Assembly (NCBI GenBank): GCA_964370815.1
Contig: CAYJKQ010000001.1
Span: forward strand, 124,001-188,000
From: UBA12087 sp964370815
Lineage (GTDB): Bacteria > Chloroflexota > Anaerolineae > Anaerolineales > Villigracilaceae
Direction: 5' to 3'
Length of the DNA stretch: 64,000 nucleotides
The notes beneath the pieces are model-generated. The model saw only the letters and a list, made by a program, of their open reading frames with translations, searched no databases and was not told where the DNA came from. Shown one piece after another: positions 23,521 to 32,243 of the stretch. The stretch's first letter is position 1, and each line of letters opens with the position of its first letter. The translations under genes were made by a program, and so were the position numbers.

Positions 23521-24909
23521 ATGACCACACTTCTAATTAAGAATGCCCAAATTCTTGTAACCATGGATGATCACCAGCGGGAAATTTCCAACGGTGGTCT
23601 TTTTATCCGGGATGGGTTCATTGAACAGGTAGGTGAAAGTGCGGAACTACCGGTCACCGCAGATGAAGTCCTTGAATTACAGGGACATATCCTCCTGCCA
23701 GGTTTGGTGAATACCCACCACCATTTTTTCCAAACACTGACTCGTGCAGTTCCTGCCGCACAGGATGCCAATCTGTTCAACTGGTTGAAAACCCTCTATC
23801 CAATCTGGGCCGGACTTAACCCGGAAGATATCTTCATTTCAACTCAGACCGCTTTGGCGGAACTTGCGCTTTCCGGGTGTACAACTGCATCAGATCATCT
23901 ATACCTTTTCCCGAATGGATCAAGATTGGATGATGAGATCGCTGCAGCCGGTGAGATCGGCTTGCGTCTGCAGGCTTCACGTGGCTCCATGAGTCTGGGT
24001 GAAAGCCAGGGTGGATTACCACCGGATAGCGTAGTGGATAATGAAGATGTAATCCTGAAAGACAGCTTGCGTCTGATCCAGAGATATCACGATCCCAAAC
24101 AAGGTGCCATGGTGCAGATCGTTCTGGCACCTTGTTCCCCTTTTTCGGTTACCGGTGGTTTGATGAAACAATCAGCTGTGTTGGCGCGCCAGTATGGCGT
24201 CCATCTGCACACTCACCTGGCTGAAACGGAAGATGAAGAGACATTTTGCCTTCAGAAATTCGGCTTCCGCCCTGTAGGTTATATGCAATCTTTGGATTGG
24301 GTTGGAGAAGATGTCTGGTTTGCACATTCGGTTTATGTAAATGCCGATGAGATAAAGACTTTTGCCTCTTGTGGTTGTGGTGTTGCACATTGCCCGTCAT
24401 CCAATATGCGCCTGGCATCCGGTATAGCCCCCATCCGGGAATATATGGATGCAGGTGTCAATGTCGGATTAGGTGTGGATGGGTCAGCTTCCAATGATGG
24501 TTCTCATATGCTTGGGGAAGCACGCCAGGCTATGCTGCTTTCACGTGTCAGGGAAGGTATCACAGGGTTTTCTCTTTCAAATGACCCGACTCGAAAATTA
24601 ATGACAGCACGACAGGCTCTTTGGTTGGGCACGCGTGGAGGTGCAGCTATTTTGGGAAGAAATGATATTGGATCACTTGAGCCAGGAAAATGTGCTGACT
24701 TCTTTGCAATCAACTTAAATCGTCTGGAATATGCTGGAGGCTTGCATGATCCTGTTGCGGCTGTTATCTTTGCCCAACCAGTAAAAGCGGACTTCACAGT
24801 TGTGGCTGGCAAGTTCATTGTAAAAAATGCAATCCTCGAAACACTGGATGAACCCGCACTTGTTGAACGTCATAACCAATCTGCAAATCGATTATTAGGG
24901 GATATATAA
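23521..24909 (+). CDS. 8-oxoguanine deaminase-type amidohydrolase (SsnA/TrzA-like)
   Basis: The 462-residue amidohydrolase has the metal motif GLVNTHHHFFQTLTRAVP near residue 60, HLHTHLAE (third metal His), FAHSVYVNADE, and VDGSASNDGSHMLGEARQAM with the catalytic Asp. The phrases SRGSMSLGESQGGLPPD and the THHHFFQTLTRA box are typical of 8-oxoguanine deaminases, which convert 8-oxoguanine to urate; related enzymes act on guanine or s-triazines. Its operon with adenine deaminase, xanthine dehydrogenase and carbamate kinase genes supports a purine base as substrate. It heads the operon behind a regulated promoter. SsnA, found in enterobacterial purine clusters, is the functional counterpart. Confidence 0.85.
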   Translation: MTTLLIKNAQILVTMDDHQREISNGGLFIRDGFIEQVGESAELPVTADEVLELQGHILLPGLVNTHHHFFQTLTRAVPAAQDANLFNWLKTLYPIWAGLNPEDIFISTQTALAELALSGCTTASDHLYLFPNGSRLDDEIAAAGEIGLRLQASRGSMSLGESQGGLPPDSVVDNEDVILKDSLRLIQRYHDPKQGAMVQIVLAPCSPFSVTGGLMKQSAVLARQYGVHLHTHLAETEDEETFCLQKFGFRPVGYMQSLDWVGEDVWFAHSVYVNADEIKTFASCGCGVAHCPSSNMRLASGIAPIREYMDAGVNVGLGVDGSASNDGSHMLGEARQAMLLSRVREGITGFSLSNDPTRKLMTARQALWLGTRGGAAILGRNDIGSLEPGKCADFFAINLNRLEYAGGLHDPVAAVIFAQPVKADFTVVAGKFIVKNAILETLDEPALVERHNQSANRLLGDI

Positions 24910-24914
24910 ATCAA

Positions 24915-26711
24915 ATGCAATCAAGAATTCGTAATCGGATCGACGTAGCAATGGGTCGCAAACCTGCAGATATGGTGATCCGTGCGGGTACATGGGTGTG
25001 TGTTCAAACTGGAGAATTCGTTGAAAAGACCGACATTGCAATTATTGATGGTCATATCGCATACATAGGTCCGGATGTCTCGCATTGTATTGGGAAAGAT
25101 ACCCGGGTGATCGAAGCCAATGGTCGATTCCTTGTGCCTGGATTGCTGGATGCCCACATGCATGTAGAGTCCGGTATGCTTTCCGTCACAGAATTTGTTC
25201 GGGCAGTTGTGCCACATGGAACCACCGGCATGTTTATTGATCCGCATGAAATTGCTAATGTCTTCGGTCTGGATGGAGTCCGGCTGATGGTGGATCAAGC
25301 CTGTCAACAACCCATCCACGTCTGGGTTCAAATTCCAGCCTGTGTTCCTTCTTCACCGGCTTTTGAAAAATCAGGTATCACACTAAGTGCTCAGGATGTT
25401 GAGCAAGCTCTGGGTTGGGAAGGTGTCATTGGTCTCGGTGAGGTAATGGATTACCCTGGGGTAATAAATGCGGATGACAAGATGGTTGCAGAATTGGCTT
25501 CTGCCCGTCAAGCCGGGAAGGTGATTGGAGGTCATTATCCTTCGAGCAACCTTGGCATGGAATTCCATGGATATGTTGCTGGTGGTATAGAAGATGACCA
25601 CGAAGGCACCACGCTCATTGGAGCTGTCCAACGCGCTCGTCAAGGTATGAAAGTAATGTTGCGTTATGGTTCAGCCTGGCAGGATGTGATCAAGCAAGTG
25701 GAAGCTATTACCAGTCTGGGGATTGACGCACGCCATTTCCTCCTTTGTACGGATGATTCGCATGCCGGAACCCTGCATCAGGATGGGCACATGGATCGCG
25801 TAATAAGGCACGCCATTCAGCAGGGTCTTAAACCTATGACAGCCATCCAAATGGCAACCATCAATACTGCCGAGCATTTCAGCCTGGGGCGTGAGATGGG
25901 CATGCTGGCGCCTGGTCGTTGGGCGGATGTGGTACTGGTGGAGGATCTTTATGATTTCAAGGCTGACATGGTGATCGCCAGGGGTATTGTGTCAGCCGAG
26001 TCGGGAGATCTACTTCTTGAGAAACCGGAAATTAGCATGCCGGAGTGGGTCATGAATTCCATGCATATGTCGAAAGTTTTGACCGCGGAATCATTCAAAT
26101 TAATTGCAGGCAATAAATTGGCAGATCAACGCAAGGTAACTGCCAACGTGATCGGGATCATTGAGAACCAGGCTGCCACTCGCCACTTGAAAATTGATGT
26201 CAGTTTGAATAGTCCTGAAATTTGCTCAGATCTCAAAAGGGATTTAGCCAAAATTGCCCTGGTGGACCGGCACCATACAACACAAAATATCCAGATAGGT
26301 CTGGTGCAGGGTTTTGGTTTTAATAAACCTTGTGCTATTGCCACAACCGTGTCCCATGATTGCCATAATCTGATAGTAGTTGGCACGGATGATGCTTGCA
26401 TGGCTATTGCTGCCAACAAACTTCAGGAAGTCGGTGGAGGTCAGGTTGTCATCCTGGATCAGCAGGTGATCGGATTAGTGGAATTACCCATAGCAGGATT
26501 AATGTCATCTGAAAGTGCATCTGAAGTGGCAGCAAAAACTGTTACTGTTTTAAACGGTTTCAAAGCTTGTGGATGCCTATTGAATAACCCGAATATGCAA
26601 CTTAGCCTGCTTGCACTGGTTGTTATCCCTGAATTGCGTATTTCAGAGAGAGGACTGGTTGATGTGAAAAAAATGCAAGTCTTGCCGATGTTGGAAGGAG
26701 CTGTGGATTAA
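24915..26711 (+). CDS. ade: Adenine deaminase
   Basis: The 598-residue protein matches the AdeC/Ade family along its length. It has LVPGLLDAHMHVESGML (metal His pair), VVPHGTTGMFIDPHEIANV, GLGEVMDY, GGHYPS, FLLCTDDSHAGTL, and in the C-terminal domain DRHHTTQNIQIGLVQGFG and VSHDCHNLIVVGTDD. It hydrolyses adenine to hypoxanthine and ammonia in the cytoplasm, with binuclear Mn/Fe. It starts five bases after the 8-oxoguanine deaminase stop, so the two are cotranscribed. Hypoxanthine is a substrate of the xanthine dehydrogenase encoded downstream. Confidence 0.95.
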   Translation: MQSRIRNRIDVAMGRKPADMVIRAGTWVCVQTGEFVEKTDIAIIDGHIAYIGPDVSHCIGKDTRVIEANGRFLVPGLLDAHMHVESGMLSVTEFVRAVVPHGTTGMFIDPHEIANVFGLDGVRLMVDQACQQPIHVWVQIPACVPSSPAFEKSGITLSAQDVEQALGWEGVIGLGEVMDYPGVINADDKMVAELASARQAGKVIGGHYPSSNLGMEFHGYVAGGIEDDHEGTTLIGAVQRARQGMKVMLRYGSAWQDVIKQVEAITSLGIDARHFLLCTDDSHAGTLHQDGHMDRVIRHAIQQGLKPMTAIQMATINTAEHFSLGREMGMLAPGRWADVVLVEDLYDFKADMVIARGIVSAESGDLLLEKPEISMPEWVMNSMHMSKVLTAESFKLIAGNKLADQRKVTANVIGIIENQAATRHLKIDVSLNSPEICSDLKRDLAKIALVDRHHTTQNIQIGLVQGFGFNKPCAIATTVSHDCHNLIVVGTDDACMAIAANKLQEVGGGQVVILDQQVIGLVELPIAGLMSSESASEVAAKTVTVLNGFKACGCLLNNPNMQLSLLALVVIPELRISERGLVDVKKMQVLPMLEGAVD

Positions 26712-26712
26712 T

Positions 26713-27426
26713 ATGGGTAACCATCCTTTTCAACGCTTACAAACCGACCTCGCAACGTTGATCGATTCTATGCCAGCTGAGACTCAGTTGCCATCTGAAC
26801 CTGCCCTAGCACTTAAGATGGGTGTTTCACGGGCTACCTTGCGTGAAGCTATGCGTTCTTTTGAAACCCAGGGAAAGATTCGCCGCAAACAAGGTGTGGG
26901 AACCTTTGTGATCGGAAAAGTCCCTGTCATCGAAAGTGGATTGGAGAAACTGGAGAGTATAGAAACGTTGGCTGGCAGAATCGGTTTAAGCGTATCTACC
27001 CATTCATTGAAAGTTGAACAATTAACCTCAGATATGGAAAGTGCGCAGGTTCTGGATATTCCCATCGGGTCCAGACTGACTCGCATATCTCGGCTCATTA
27101 TGACGGATAGTCGCCCGGCGGCTTACCTGGTGGACACTCTACCTGAGAACATTCTCTCCCAGGAAGACCTTTCCACCGGTTTTAAAAGCTCAGTATTAGA
27201 TCTATTGTTACATAGAGGCGCACCGCGTCTGGTTAGCTCCCGCACAGAAATTAACGCCGTAATTGCAACAGCAGAAGTGGCACATCTGCTTGAGATCCAA
27301 CGCGGGGATGTCTTAATCAATTTCACCGCTTGGTTGTATTCTTCTGAAGGGCAAGTGATCGATCATTCTCTTAGTTATTTCCTACCGGGTTACTTCAAAT
27401 TCCATGTAAATCGTAGGGTAGGGTAA
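26713..27426 (+). CDS. GntR-family (UTRA) transcriptional regulator
   Basis: The 237-residue protein has an N-terminal winged helix (LPSEPALALKMGVSRATLREAMRSFETQGKIRRKQGVGTFV, about residues 26-66) followed by a UTRA effector domain (RISRLIMTDSRPAAYLVDTLP and LINFTAWLYSSEGQVIDHSLSYFLPGYFKFHV). UTRA regulators usually sense a metabolite and release DNA. The start codon is one base past the adenine-deaminase stop, so it is expressed with the enzymes it probably controls. Three perfect TTGTC-N-GACAA palindromes in the window, on this operon's promoter and on that of a PLP enzyme, are its likely sites. The effector is unknown but a purine or degradation intermediate would make sense. Confidence 0.88.
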   Translation: MGNHPFQRLQTDLATLIDSMPAETQLPSEPALALKMGVSRATLREAMRSFETQGKIRRKQGVGTFVIGKVPVIESGLEKLESIETLAGRIGLSVSTHSLKVEQLTSDMESAQVLDIPIGSRLTRISRLIMTDSRPAAYLVDTLPENILSQEDLSTGFKSSVLDLLLHRGAPRLVSSRTEINAVIATAEVAHLLEIQRGDVLINFTAWLYSSEGQVIDHSLSYFLPGYFKFHVNRRVG

Positions 27427-27480
27427 GCATGTCTCGTGTCATTTACACGAAAATTCTAATTATTATCTCTGGAGGATAAA

Positions 27481-28434
27481 ATGCGTAGTTTTGCTGGTCG
27501 AGACATTCTGTCTCTGAAAGATTTTGAACGAAATGAGTTTTTCCACGTTTTTGATGTGGCGGCTGAACTGGAACCAATTGCGGTTAGTCGCCGAAATACT
27601 GATCTGTTAGCTGAGAAAACTCTGGTAACAGCTTTCTACCAACCATCGACCCGCACCCGCCTGGCACATGAAGCAGCCATGCACCGATTGGGTGGCCATG
27701 TCACCGGTTTTGCAGACGCAAAAATGACCCGTGCAGGTGATTTTTATCAAGAATCCATAAAAGATACCGTTAAAATGTTGGAATTCTACGGTGATGTTAT
27801 CGTAATGCGCCATTTCCAACAAGGTGCACCCCATGAAGCAGCCAAGTGGGCTTCGATTCCGATCATCAATGGTGGCGACGGCTGGGGTGAACATCCGACC
27901 CAGATCCTGACCGATCTGTACACTGTCTTGAAAGAAAAAGGAACCATCGATGGTTTAACCTGGCTGGCAGTCGGTGATATGCGTATGCGCACGATGCATT
28001 CTCTGGGCTATGCCCTCAGCCAGTTTGATTGCCCGATCACTTTTGTCTCTCCCCCGGATATGAGTCTGACTGATGAATTTAAAGCTGATCTCAAGCAGTT
28101 CAATGTGAATTTCAAAGAAGTGGAACATGTTGAACAAGCTATAGCCAAGGCAGATGTTATTCTGGTCGAGCCGGTCGTTCAACCTGATTACACCAAAAGC
28201 CGCGATGAACGTTCGGGCGATGTGAATATGACACCAGCCAATTATAAGATCACTCGTGAATTGTTGAGCACAAAAGCCAAATCCGATGCCATTTTACTGC
28301 ATTCCTTACCTCGCATGGATGAAGTTCCCTCAGAAGTGGATATCACCCGCTGGTCACGCTATTGGCAGGAAGCATTTAACGGTGTAGTTATGCGCATGGC
28401 TTTGCTGGCGCTTGTTCTCGGAAAGATGGAATAA
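27481..28434 (+). CDS. Aspartate-transcarbamoylase-like carbamoyltransferase, atypical
   Basis: The 317-residue protein has the carbamoyl-phosphate motif QPSTRTRLAHEAAMHRLGG (near residue 56), VMRHF, NGGDGWGEHPTQILTD and HSLPRMDEV, which place it closest to ATCase catalytic chains. However, the 80s loop, normally like SVVKGES with an essential Lys, reads TRAGDFYQES. The FE after STRTR is HE, and the usual HPLPR is HSLPR. The second substrate may therefore not be aspartate. It lies in a catabolic purine operon with a knotted carbamoyltransferase and carbamate kinase, so it may work in the phosphorolytic direction, making carbamoyl phosphate from a ureido compound. GGAGG precedes the ATG. Confidence 0.82.
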   Translation: MRSFAGRDILSLKDFERNEFFHVFDVAAELEPIAVSRRNTDLLAEKTLVTAFYQPSTRTRLAHEAAMHRLGGHVTGFADAKMTRAGDFYQESIKDTVKMLEFYGDVIVMRHFQQGAPHEAAKWASIPIINGGDGWGEHPTQILTDLYTVLKEKGTIDGLTWLAVGDMRMRTMHSLGYALSQFDCPITFVSPPDMSLTDEFKADLKQFNVNFKEVEHVEQAIAKADVILVEPVVQPDYTKSRDERSGDVNMTPANYKITRELLSTKAKSDAILLHSLPRMDEVPSEVDITRWSRYWQEAFNGVVMRMALLALVLGKME

Positions 28435-28455
28435 TTTCTGCAAAGGAGAATAATT

Positions 28456-29436
28456 ATGCAAACTGATCTTCGTGGTCGTGACCTGATTGGCGACCTTGAT
28501 TTCTCAAAAGAGGAAGTTGAGACAGTTCTGGATGTTGCCTGGGATCTGAAGCGAAAACGCGCTTTGGGTGAACCGCATGCCTATTTACGTGATAAAGTAC
28601 TGGCAATGCTGTTCTTTTTCAGCAGCACTCGCACGCGCGGGTCCTTTGAAGCGGGTATGGCTCAACTTGGTGGGCATGCAGCTTTTATAGAAAGCCGCAC
28701 AACTCAAATATCACACGGTGACACTGAAACTGAAATGGGTGAGATTTTTGGCCGATACTTTGATGGTATTGCCATCCGGCACGTTGAATGGGGCACAGGT
28801 AACCGCTATTTGAATCTGGTTGCCCAGGCTTCGCGTGAACCCGTCCTGAACATGCAGTGTGAGATTTTCCATCCTTTCCAATGCCTGGCAGATCTGATGA
28901 CAATTATGGAAAAGAAAGGTCGCGATCTCCGCAGACGCAAGGTTGTAGTTTCCTGGGCTTATGCCTCTTCATATTTAAAACCCATATCTGTGCCACAGTC
29001 GTTAATCCTGCAATTACCGCGTTTTGGTACGGATGTTGTCCTGGCTCACCCCCCGGAATTCAAACTAATGCCTGAGATCGTTGAGCAAGCCAAGGAACAG
29101 GCACGAAAATTCAATGCAGGTTTTGAGATTGTAGATGACATGGAAGCTGCATTTAAGGATGCAGATGTGGTTTATGCCAAATCGTGGGGTCCATTATTGA
29201 CAACCGATGATCCTGATAAAGGCAAGATTATCCAGGATAAATACAAACATTGGATCACGGATGCCCGCAAGATTGCTCTGGCGAAACCGGATACTATTTA
29301 TATGCATCCATTGCCGGCAGATCGTGATATTGAAGTGACCAGTGAAGTGATGGATGGTCCAAATTCAGTCGTCTTTGATCAAGCTGAAAACCGCATGCAT
29401 ACCCAAAAAGCCGTCATGGCGTTAACGATGAGATAA
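28456..29436 (+). CDS. ygeW: Knotted carbamoyltransferase, YgeW-like
   Basis: The 326-residue protein has FFSSTRTRGSFEAGMAQLGGHA for carbamoyl phosphate, FHPFQCLADLMT in place of HPTQ, and MHPLPADRDIEVTSEVMDGPNSVVFDQAENRMHTQKA near the end. The SWAYASSYLKPISVPQS stretch corresponds to the proline-rich loop characteristic of trefoil-knotted transcarbamylases (YgeW, AOTCase, SOTCase). The C-terminal wording is like YgeW. YgeW genes sit in anaerobic purine/urate catabolism clusters with ssnA, hyuA, xdh and arcC, as here; the exact ureido substrate is not settled. It follows the ATCase-like gene by 21 bases with AAGGAG before the ATG. Confidence 0.87.
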   Translation: MQTDLRGRDLIGDLDFSKEEVETVLDVAWDLKRKRALGEPHAYLRDKVLAMLFFFSSTRTRGSFEAGMAQLGGHAAFIESRTTQISHGDTETEMGEIFGRYFDGIAIRHVEWGTGNRYLNLVAQASREPVLNMQCEIFHPFQCLADLMTIMEKKGRDLRRRKVVVSWAYASSYLKPISVPQSLILQLPRFGTDVVLAHPPEFKLMPEIVEQAKEQARKFNAGFEIVDDMEAAFKDADVVYAKSWGPLLTTDDPDKGKIIQDKYKHWITDARKIALAKPDTIYMHPLPADRDIEVTSEVMDGPNSVVFDQAENRMHTQKAVMALTMR

Positions 29437-29467
29437 TAACCTGTAAAAGTAAATAAGAAACTATGGA

Positions 29468-29498
29468 GGTAAAGGCGGATCTCTAACCTGCTTTTACC
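29468..29498 (+). terminator. Stem-loop downstream of ygeW-like gene
   Basis: GGTAAAGGCGG (29468-29478) pairs with CTGCTTTTACC (29488-29498) over 11 positions (two G-T wobbles), with a nine-base loop, followed by TTTAA. It probably ends or attenuates the deaminase operon before the separate carbamate-kinase promoter. Confidence 0.55.
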
Positions 29499-29518
29499 TT
29501 TAACTCAATTTCATCCGG

Positions 29519-29524
29519 TATAAT
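29519..29524 (+). promoter_or_regulatory. -10 element of carbamate kinase promoter
   Basis: A perfect TATAAT lies 24 bases before the carbamate-kinase ATG, directly after the stem-loop that follows the ygeW-like gene. A convincing -35 box is not seen. A GAAGGAG ribosome site precedes the ATG. Confidence 0.45.
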
Positions 29525-29547
29525 TCGGGTGGAAACGAAGGAGTTGT

Positions 29548-30498
29548 ATGTCAAAAAAAGTCGCTGTTGTCGCCATTGGTGGCAACTCTTTGATCAAGGA
29601 TAAGAACCACCAGACAGTGGAAGATCAATATAATGCGGTCAAAGAATCAACGCAGCATATTGCAGATATGATCGAAGATGGTTGGGATGTTGTAATCGGT
29701 CATGGAAATGGACCGCAGGTGGGATTCATCCTGCGCCGGTCTGAAATTGCTGCCAAAGTTGAAGGTATGCATGAAGTTCCACTGGATGTGTGTGGTGCGG
29801 ACAGCCAGGGAGCAATAGGTTATGCCCTACAGCAAAATTTGCAGAACGAATTTAGCAAGCGAGGCATAAAGAAGAGCGTTGCCACAGTGGTCACACAAGT
29901 TCTGGTCGACATAGAAGACCCTGCTTTCAAGAATCCATCCAAACCGATTGGGAGTTTTATGGACGCAGATGAAGCCCAGCGTCGTGAAAAAGAAATGGGA
30001 TGGAGCCTGGTTGAAGATGCCGGGCGTGGTTGGAGAAGAGTAGTTGCCTCACCTTTACCTATAAAAGTTATTGAATTGGGTCCTGTCAAAAGTTTGATTG
30101 ATGCTGGAGTTGTGGTCATCAGCATAGGAGGTGGTGGCATCCCTGTCATTGAAAAGAATGGTATTCTTCAAGGTACTGCAGCAGTGATCGACAAGGATTT
30201 TGCTTCCAGTTTACTAGCCCAATTGATCGATGCGGACCTGTTGCTTATCTCAACAGCAGTCGAGAGAGTTGCATTAAATTTTGGAAAGTCTGATGAAAAA
30301 TGGATGGACAAGATCACCCTGGAAGAAGCCAAGAAATATCTGGCTGAAGGCGTTCATTTTGCAAAAGGGTCAATGGCTCCCAAGATAGAGGCCATTATCT
30401 GGTTCCTGGAGAATGGTGGTAAACAGGCTCTCATCACCAACCCCGAGAATATTGGACGAGCCTTGAAACATGAAACTGGCACCTGGATCAACCCCTAA
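29548..30498 (+). CDS. arcC: Carbamate kinase
   Basis: The 316-residue kinase shows VVAIGGNSLI at the N-terminus, VIGHGNGPQVGFILRRSE, SPLPIKVIEL, VISIGGGGIPV, AVIDKDFASSLLAQ and FAKGSMAPKIEA, all standard for carbamate kinases. It transfers phosphate from carbamoyl phosphate to ADP, the ATP-yielding step after transcarbamoylase-type ureido cleavage. Its place straight after two carbamoyltransferases and before a nucleoside transporter supports that fermentative role. It has its own -10 box and a strong terminator, so it can be transcribed alone. Confidence 0.95.
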   Translation: MSKKVAVVAIGGNSLIKDKNHQTVEDQYNAVKESTQHIADMIEDGWDVVIGHGNGPQVGFILRRSEIAAKVEGMHEVPLDVCGADSQGAIGYALQQNLQNEFSKRGIKKSVATVVTQVLVDIEDPAFKNPSKPIGSFMDADEAQRREKEMGWSLVEDAGRGWRRVVASPLPIKVIELGPVKSLIDAGVVVISIGGGGIPVIEKNGILQGTAAVIDKDFASSLLAQLIDADLLLISTAVERVALNFGKSDEKWMDKITLEEAKKYLAEGVHFAKGSMAPKIEAIIWFLENGGKQALITNPENIGRALKHETGTWINP

Positions 30499-30502
30499 TT
30501 TT

Positions 30503-30539
30503 AACGGATCAGAGCGAGAGGGCTTTGATCCGTTTTTTA
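30503..30539 (+). terminator. Rho-independent terminator of arcC
   Basis: AACGGATCAGAGC (30503-30515) pairs with GCTTTGATCCGTT (30522-30534) with one wobble and a six-base loop, followed by TTTTATAATAG. It separates arcC from the transporter operon. Confidence 0.88.
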
Positions 30540-30682
30540 TAATAGTATCTCCTTGATCTAGGTAGAGCTATTGGCGAACCTTAAAAAAATCATATTTCTG
30601 TAATTAATTGCTCACATTTCTTGCGCCCTAAGGTACAATAAAGCGAAAGGCTTAAGGAATATACCGAATTGATTTTTTCAGT

Positions 30683-30699
30683 AAAGGAGGTTATCCACC
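30683..30699 (+). promoter_or_regulatory. Orphan extended anti-16S (Shine-Dalgarno) match in transporter leader
   Basis: AAAGGAGGTTATCC (30683-30696) matches the complement of the 16S rRNA 3' end (AAAGGAGGTGATCC) at 13 of 14 positions, yet no ATG, GTG or TTG start follows at usable distance. The substrate-binding-protein ATG is 60 bases further on and has its own AAGGAG. It may be a standby ribosome site or a leader element. Confidence 0.4.
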
Positions 30700-30757
30700 C
30701 TAATTCTTTTTTTCTATCTGTTCCATTCCAGATTTTTCATAAATTCAAGGAGATGAG

Positions 30758-31984
30758 ATGAAAAACAAAGTTCTATGGCTCGTAAGTGGTTTGCTAATCC
30801 TGGTTCTTGCTTTAACAGCCTGTGGCCCGAAGACCGTTACAACAGATTGCAAAGCTGAAACATCTTCTGAAGCTGTTGGTTCTTATCAAGTACCAGCTCC
30901 TGTTGAAGGCTGTTTTAACGTAGCATTTGTCTATGTTGGCCCTCATGACGATGGTGGTTGGTCCCAGTCTCATGATGTCGGTCGCATGTATGTTCAGGAC
31001 AATGTCGCCAATGTCCACACTGCCTATGTTGAGAACGTGGCAGAAGGCGCTGATGCTGAGCAGGTTATCCGATCTTTAGCCCGTAAAGGATTTGATGTAA
31101 TTTTCACAACTTCCTTTGGATTTATGGATGCATCTGAAGTTGTGGCAGAAGAATTCCCGGCTGTGAACATCATCCATGTCAGCGGATACAAATCCAATAC
31201 AGCCAACTTCGGCAACCTGATGGGCGCCATGGAAGATATAAAATACCTGGCTGGAATGCTGGCTGGTTCACGCACCAAGATGGATGGCAATACAAAAATT
31301 GGGTATACTGCCACCTTCCCGATTCCAGAAGAATTGCGTCTTGGTAATGCTTTTGCTCTGGGTGTTGAGAAGACCTGCCCTGAGTGCAAAATCGATGTCC
31401 GATTCATTTCCACTTGGCATGATCCCATCCTGGAAAAAGAAGCTGCATCTTCATTGTTTGATGCCGGTGCCCAAGTCGTCATGACCGGTGCGGATACTCC
31501 AGCCCCTGCAGAAGTCGCTCCTGCTGGTAAGTGGGGAATCACTTATGACTACAAGGGTAACTGCATAGTGGATGCCTGCCTGACCTCCATGTATTGGAAT
31601 TGGGGAATTGTATATGCCAAGATTGTTGAGGAATCGATCGCTGGCACGTGGGTGGGTGGTTGGGATTACTTTGATGCTGATTCCGGTGCACTAGGTTTGC
31701 TTGGTTTTATGGAAGGCGAGACAATGCAACCCGGTGTAGCAGAACTACCTGAAGCTGACCTGGATCTGGTCAGGTCCACTCTGGCAAAGATGCTCAAAGG
31801 CGAATTTACCCGCTTTGATGTCTTCAAGGGTCCTATCACAGACAACAAAGGCAACCTTGTCCTTGCAGATGGCGTCAGCTTGGATCAATTGGACCTGGAT
31901 GGTTTCGCACAGTTTGGAAGCACTTGCACAACCTGTATGTACTGGTGGAACCAGAATATCACTGCAGAATTGCCTGACCTTTAA
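30758..31984 (+). CDS. BMP-family nucleoside-binding lipoprotein of ABC importer
   Basis: The 408-residue protein has a lipoprotein signal MKNKVLWLVSGLLILVLALTAC (lipidation at C22). The BMP/Med domain follows: FNVAFVYVGPHDDGGWSQSHDVGRMYVQ near residue 53, VIRSLARKGFDVIFTTSFGFMDASEVVAEEFP, GAMEDIKYLAGMLAG, and KIGYTATFPIPEELRLGNAFALG. BMP proteins bind purine nucleosides or related compounds outside the membrane and deliver them to the ATPase/permease genes that follow. The Cys-rich end (STCTTCMYWWNQ) is unusual. AAGGAG lies seven bases before the ATG. High expression relative to the ATPase is suggested by the stem-loop after it. Confidence 0.92.
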   Translation: MKNKVLWLVSGLLILVLALTACGPKTVTTDCKAETSSEAVGSYQVPAPVEGCFNVAFVYVGPHDDGGWSQSHDVGRMYVQDNVANVHTAYVENVAEGADAEQVIRSLARKGFDVIFTTSFGFMDASEVVAEEFPAVNIIHVSGYKSNTANFGNLMGAMEDIKYLAGMLAGSRTKMDGNTKIGYTATFPIPEELRLGNAFALGVEKTCPECKIDVRFISTWHDPILEKEAASSLFDAGAQVVMTGADTPAPAEVAPAGKWGITYDYKGNCIVDACLTSMYWNWGIVYAKIVEESIAGTWVGGWDYFDADSGALGLLGFMEGETMQPGVAELPEADLDLVRSTLAKMLKGEFTRFDVFKGPITDNKGNLVLADGVSLDQLDLDGFAQFGSTCTTCMYWWNQNITAELPDL

Positions 31985-32009
31985 AATAAATTCAACATTG
32001 TTAAATTTT

Positions 32010-32037
32010 CTGGAGACGACCGTAAGGTCGTCTCCAG
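32010..32037 (+). terminator. Perfect 12-bp hairpin with GTAA tetraloop after binding-protein gene
   Basis: CTGGAGACGACC (32010-32021), loop GTAA and GGTCGTCTCCAG (32026-32037) form a perfect stem with a GNRA loop 26 bases after the binding-protein stop. No T-run follows directly. It is best read as an mRNA-stabilising or partial-termination hairpin that lets the binding protein be made in excess over the ATPase and permeases. Confidence 0.65.
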
Positions 32038-32243
32038 GATTCCAATTTTATAATAATACTGTTTACTCTTAATATCCAATTTATTGATTCGGGTTAAGAA
32101 TTATTGGCTTTAAATATTCTATTTAGTTATTCAGGGATAATTTGTACAATCCCCTCTTTTTTTAAACAATACTTTGATATTATTTTGAATTGAAAATTTT
32201 TCCAGAAAAGAAAAAAAATAGCTTTGAATCCCGGAGAATGTTC

